From a virus: a stretch of 20,436 nt of DNA. Each line of letters starts with the position of its first letter. The first letter of the stretch is position 1. Shown here in pieces: positions 19,607-20,436 of this stretch. Position numbers and translations under genes: made by a program. The DNA lies in the IMG/VR virus record IMGVR_UViG_3300010153_000161, positions 1 through 20,436 of that record. One strand, given 5' to 3'. The notes under the pieces are model-generated. The model saw only the letters and a program-made list of their open reading frames with translations. It did not search any database and was not told where the DNA came from.

Positions 19607-19638
19607 CAAATATAGTGTATTTAATCTATTAAAACAAA
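19607..19638 (-). promoter_or_regulatory. Bacteroidetes-type promoter of the replication operon
   Basis: On the minus strand TTTG (19638-19635) and TATATTTG (19614-19607) are separated by exactly 20 bp, matching the -33 and -7 elements. Transcription would begin near 19601, giving a leader of about 17 nt. This is the only strong minus-strand promoter I see in the window. Confidence 0.8.
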
Positions 19639-19668
19639 TACCGCAAATACCACCTTTTTTACCGCAAA
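19639..19668 (-). repeat. Paired 9-bp repeat upstream of the promoter (putative operator)
   Basis: TACCGCAAA occurs at 19639-19647 and 19660-19668 on the plus strand, 21 bp apart, which is two helical turns, just upstream of the -33 element. Same-face spacing suggests a binding site for a dimeric or cooperative regulator. The regulator is not identified; a phage or host repressor/activator is possible. Confidence 0.5.
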
Positions 19669-19683
19669 CAAATTACAGGGCAT

Positions 19684-19713
19684 AAAAAAAAGGGCAACCC
19701 TAAAGCTGCCCTT
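19684..19713 (-). terminator. Rho-independent terminator after the lysis genes
   Basis: On the minus strand a 7-bp stem AAGGGCA/TGCCCTT (19713-19707 with 19696-19690) has a 10-nt loop, and eight T follow (19691-19684). It ends the holin/amidase transcript and isolates the replication promoter that begins 46 nt further on. Confidence 0.85.
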
Positions 19714-19715
19714 AT

Positions 19716-19779
19716 CTTTTAACGAATATATGACTCAATCAAATACCACTAATTACATTGTATAGATTCTCGTTAAAAG
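19716..19779. repeat. 10-bp inverted repeat in the 3' region of the lysis transcript
   Basis: CTTTTAACGA at 19716-19725 is perfectly inverted as TCGTTAAAAG at 19770-19779, with a 44-nt A/T-rich interior that has no gene. It lies between the holin-like stop and the terminator. It could fold in the mRNA as a long-loop hairpin or be a pair of protein-binding half-sites; I see nothing else in this 67-nt stretch. Confidence 0.55.
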
Positions 19780-19780
19780 T

Positions 19781-19942
19781 TTATTTACCCCTGCTTCTTC
19801 CTAACACTACTGCCTGAAGAATACGAGATAGTATGTTTACGATTTTGTCGTCTTTCTTGGTTTCAGTCAAGGCTGTGTACGTTCCCAAAAAAGTGACTAG
19901 AGCGAGTAAAATCTCAACCCAGTTTCCTAAAAAAAATTCCAT
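19781..19942 (-). CDS. Holin-like small membrane protein (53 aa)
   Basis: ATG 19942 lies 4 nt after the amidase stop and TAA is at 19781. The product starts MEFFLGNWVEILLALVTFLG with one hydrophobic helix, then TKKDDKIVNILSRILQAVVL, and ends GRSRGK. The pattern (helix, T-K-K-D-D, amphipathic helix, basic end) resembles short phage membrane proteins encoded beside endolysins in Bacteroidetes phages. A holin role, letting the amidase reach the wall, is inferred from size, topology and neighbour. Confidence 0.78.
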   Translation of the reverse strand: MEFFLGNWVEILLALVTFLGTYTALTETKKDDKIVNILSRILQAVVLGRSRGK

Positions 19943-19946
19943 TTGT

Positions 19947-20360
19947 TTATCTATTTAAAAATTTATATTTCTCTTGAACATCAAAAGATGGACAAGCTTT
20001 GTTTGAATATTCGTTGTGTCCGTGTAGTTCTAATTTACCAAAGGTAACAGATAATGACTCAACTAAATGAAAAAAAGCATTTTCTTGAAAAATTGACATA
20101 GTATCTTTAGGCTTTCCGTTTTCGTCTAATCCTCCAACGTAGGCTATTCCTATGCTGTCTTCGTTTTCTCCTCTTGTGTGCGCTCCCTGCGTAAATACAT
20201 TACGTCCTAGATTAATCGAGCCGTCTAAGTAAATTACATAGTGATAACCTATATCTGAAAAGTTGCGTGCTAAATGCCATTTACGTATCGTGTCTACGTC
20301 TACGTGCGCACCTTCTTTAGTTGCTGTGCAATGTAGTATGATACGTTTAATATCTCTCAT
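19947..20360 (-). CDS. N-acetylmuramoyl-L-alanine amidase, endolysin (137 aa)
   Basis: From ATG 20360 the sequence is MRDIKRIILHCTATKEG. Zinc ligands are predicted at H10, H115 and C123 (HGHNEYSNKACPSFD), with catalytic Y39 (IGYHYVIYLDG) and K121. The spacings Y-H = 29, H-K = 6 and K-C = 2 are those of T7 lysozyme (H17, Y46, H122, K128, C130). The GTG at 20423 would add a 21-aa basic leader overlapping the preceding gene and is less likely. The ATG overlaps the preceding stop as ATGA. It cleaves the stem peptide from MurNAc at lysis. No signal peptide is visible, so a holin is needed. Confidence 0.9.
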   Translation of the reverse strand: MRDIKRIILHCTATKEGAHVDVDTIRKWHLARNFSDIGYHYVIYLDGSINLGRNVFTQGAHTRGENEDSIGIAYVGGLDENGKPKDTMSIFQENAFFHLVESLSVTFGKLELHGHNEYSNKACPSFDVQEKYKFLNR

Positions 20361-20436
20361 CTGTTTAAGTCTCTTACTCTTGAACGTATTTCTTTTAGAA
20401 ACTCTTTTTTTGTATCCCCCCACTCATCTTTTCTAA
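20357..20436 (-). CDS. 3' end of an upstream gene (25 codons seen)
   Basis: A frame entering from the right edge ends in TGA at 20357-20359, overlapping the amidase ATG (ATGA). The visible end reads KDEWGDTKKEFLKEI, then RSRVRDLNR, a charged helical tail. The overlap and codon content favour this frame over the other two, one of which reads out only a short peptide to a TAA at 20395 and the other is stopped at once. Function is unknown because the rest is outside the window. Confidence 0.6.
   Translation of the reverse strand, partial: RKDEWGDTKKEFLKEIRSRVRDLNR

Noticed and set aside
1-20436. CRISPR arrays, tRNA genes, insertion sequences, integrase or att sites
   Set aside because: No spaced repeat array, cloverleaf, transposase, recombinase or repressor-type gene was seen on either strand; the lifestyle therefore cannot be decided from this window.

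Overview
The window is a stretch of a tailed-phage (siphovirus-like) genome that probably infects a member of the Bacteroidetes, most likely the Flavobacteriia. The DNA is A/T-rich and genes are packed with 1-nt, ATGA or TAATG junctions. Starts have A-rich leaders instead of Shine-Dalgarno sequences. Two promoters fit the Bacteroidetes pattern TTTG-N20-TATATTTG. Several proteins look like families I know from flavobacterial phages. Family assignments are from motif reading and memory; no search was run. All genes but one lie on the minus strand, so the window reads biologically from right to left.

Right end (20.4-19.7 kb): the 3' tail of an unknown gene, a T7-lysozyme-type amidase and a 53-aa holin-like membrane protein, closed by a rho-independent terminator. 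Next (19.7-16.3 kb) comes a control region (promoter plus a paired 9-bp repeat) driving a replication operon. It holds unknown small proteins, an SSB-like protein with a DLPF tail, a 33-aa cysteine-rich peptide, a small HTH-like protein, a 31-aa membrane peptide, a replication initiator with four 23-bp iterons inside its gene, and a possible helicase-loader equivalent. A strong terminator follows. Then (16.3-13.7 kb) come NinG/Rap-like nuclease, a sigma-like regulator, conserved phage proteins of unknown function, a small winged-helix protein, a terminase-small-like protein and a 48-aa two-helix membrane protein. One 62-aa gene at 13.55-13.74 kb is on the plus strand with its own promoter.

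Late region (13.5 kb to left end): large terminase, then directly tail genes. These are a tail-assembly-chaperone gene with an apparent -1 frameshift extension at a T9 tract, a tail terminator, an HK97-gp10-like protein, two large tail/baseplate proteins, a 55-aa gene and a tape-measure protein. No portal or major capsid gene is visible. The last 4 kb hold an XkdF-type prohead protease embedded in a cluster of very acidic small proteins that includes an ArdA-family antirestriction (DNA-mimic) protein, ending in an acidic scaffold-like gene cut by the left edge.

The points most worth attention are the acidic/antirestriction cluster wrapped around the protease in a late operon, the iteron origin inside the initiator gene, the frameshift site in the tail chaperone, and the lone plus-strand gene with a textbook promoter. 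Five short genes (55, 53, 48, 33 and 31 aa) fill apparent gaps between the longer genes.
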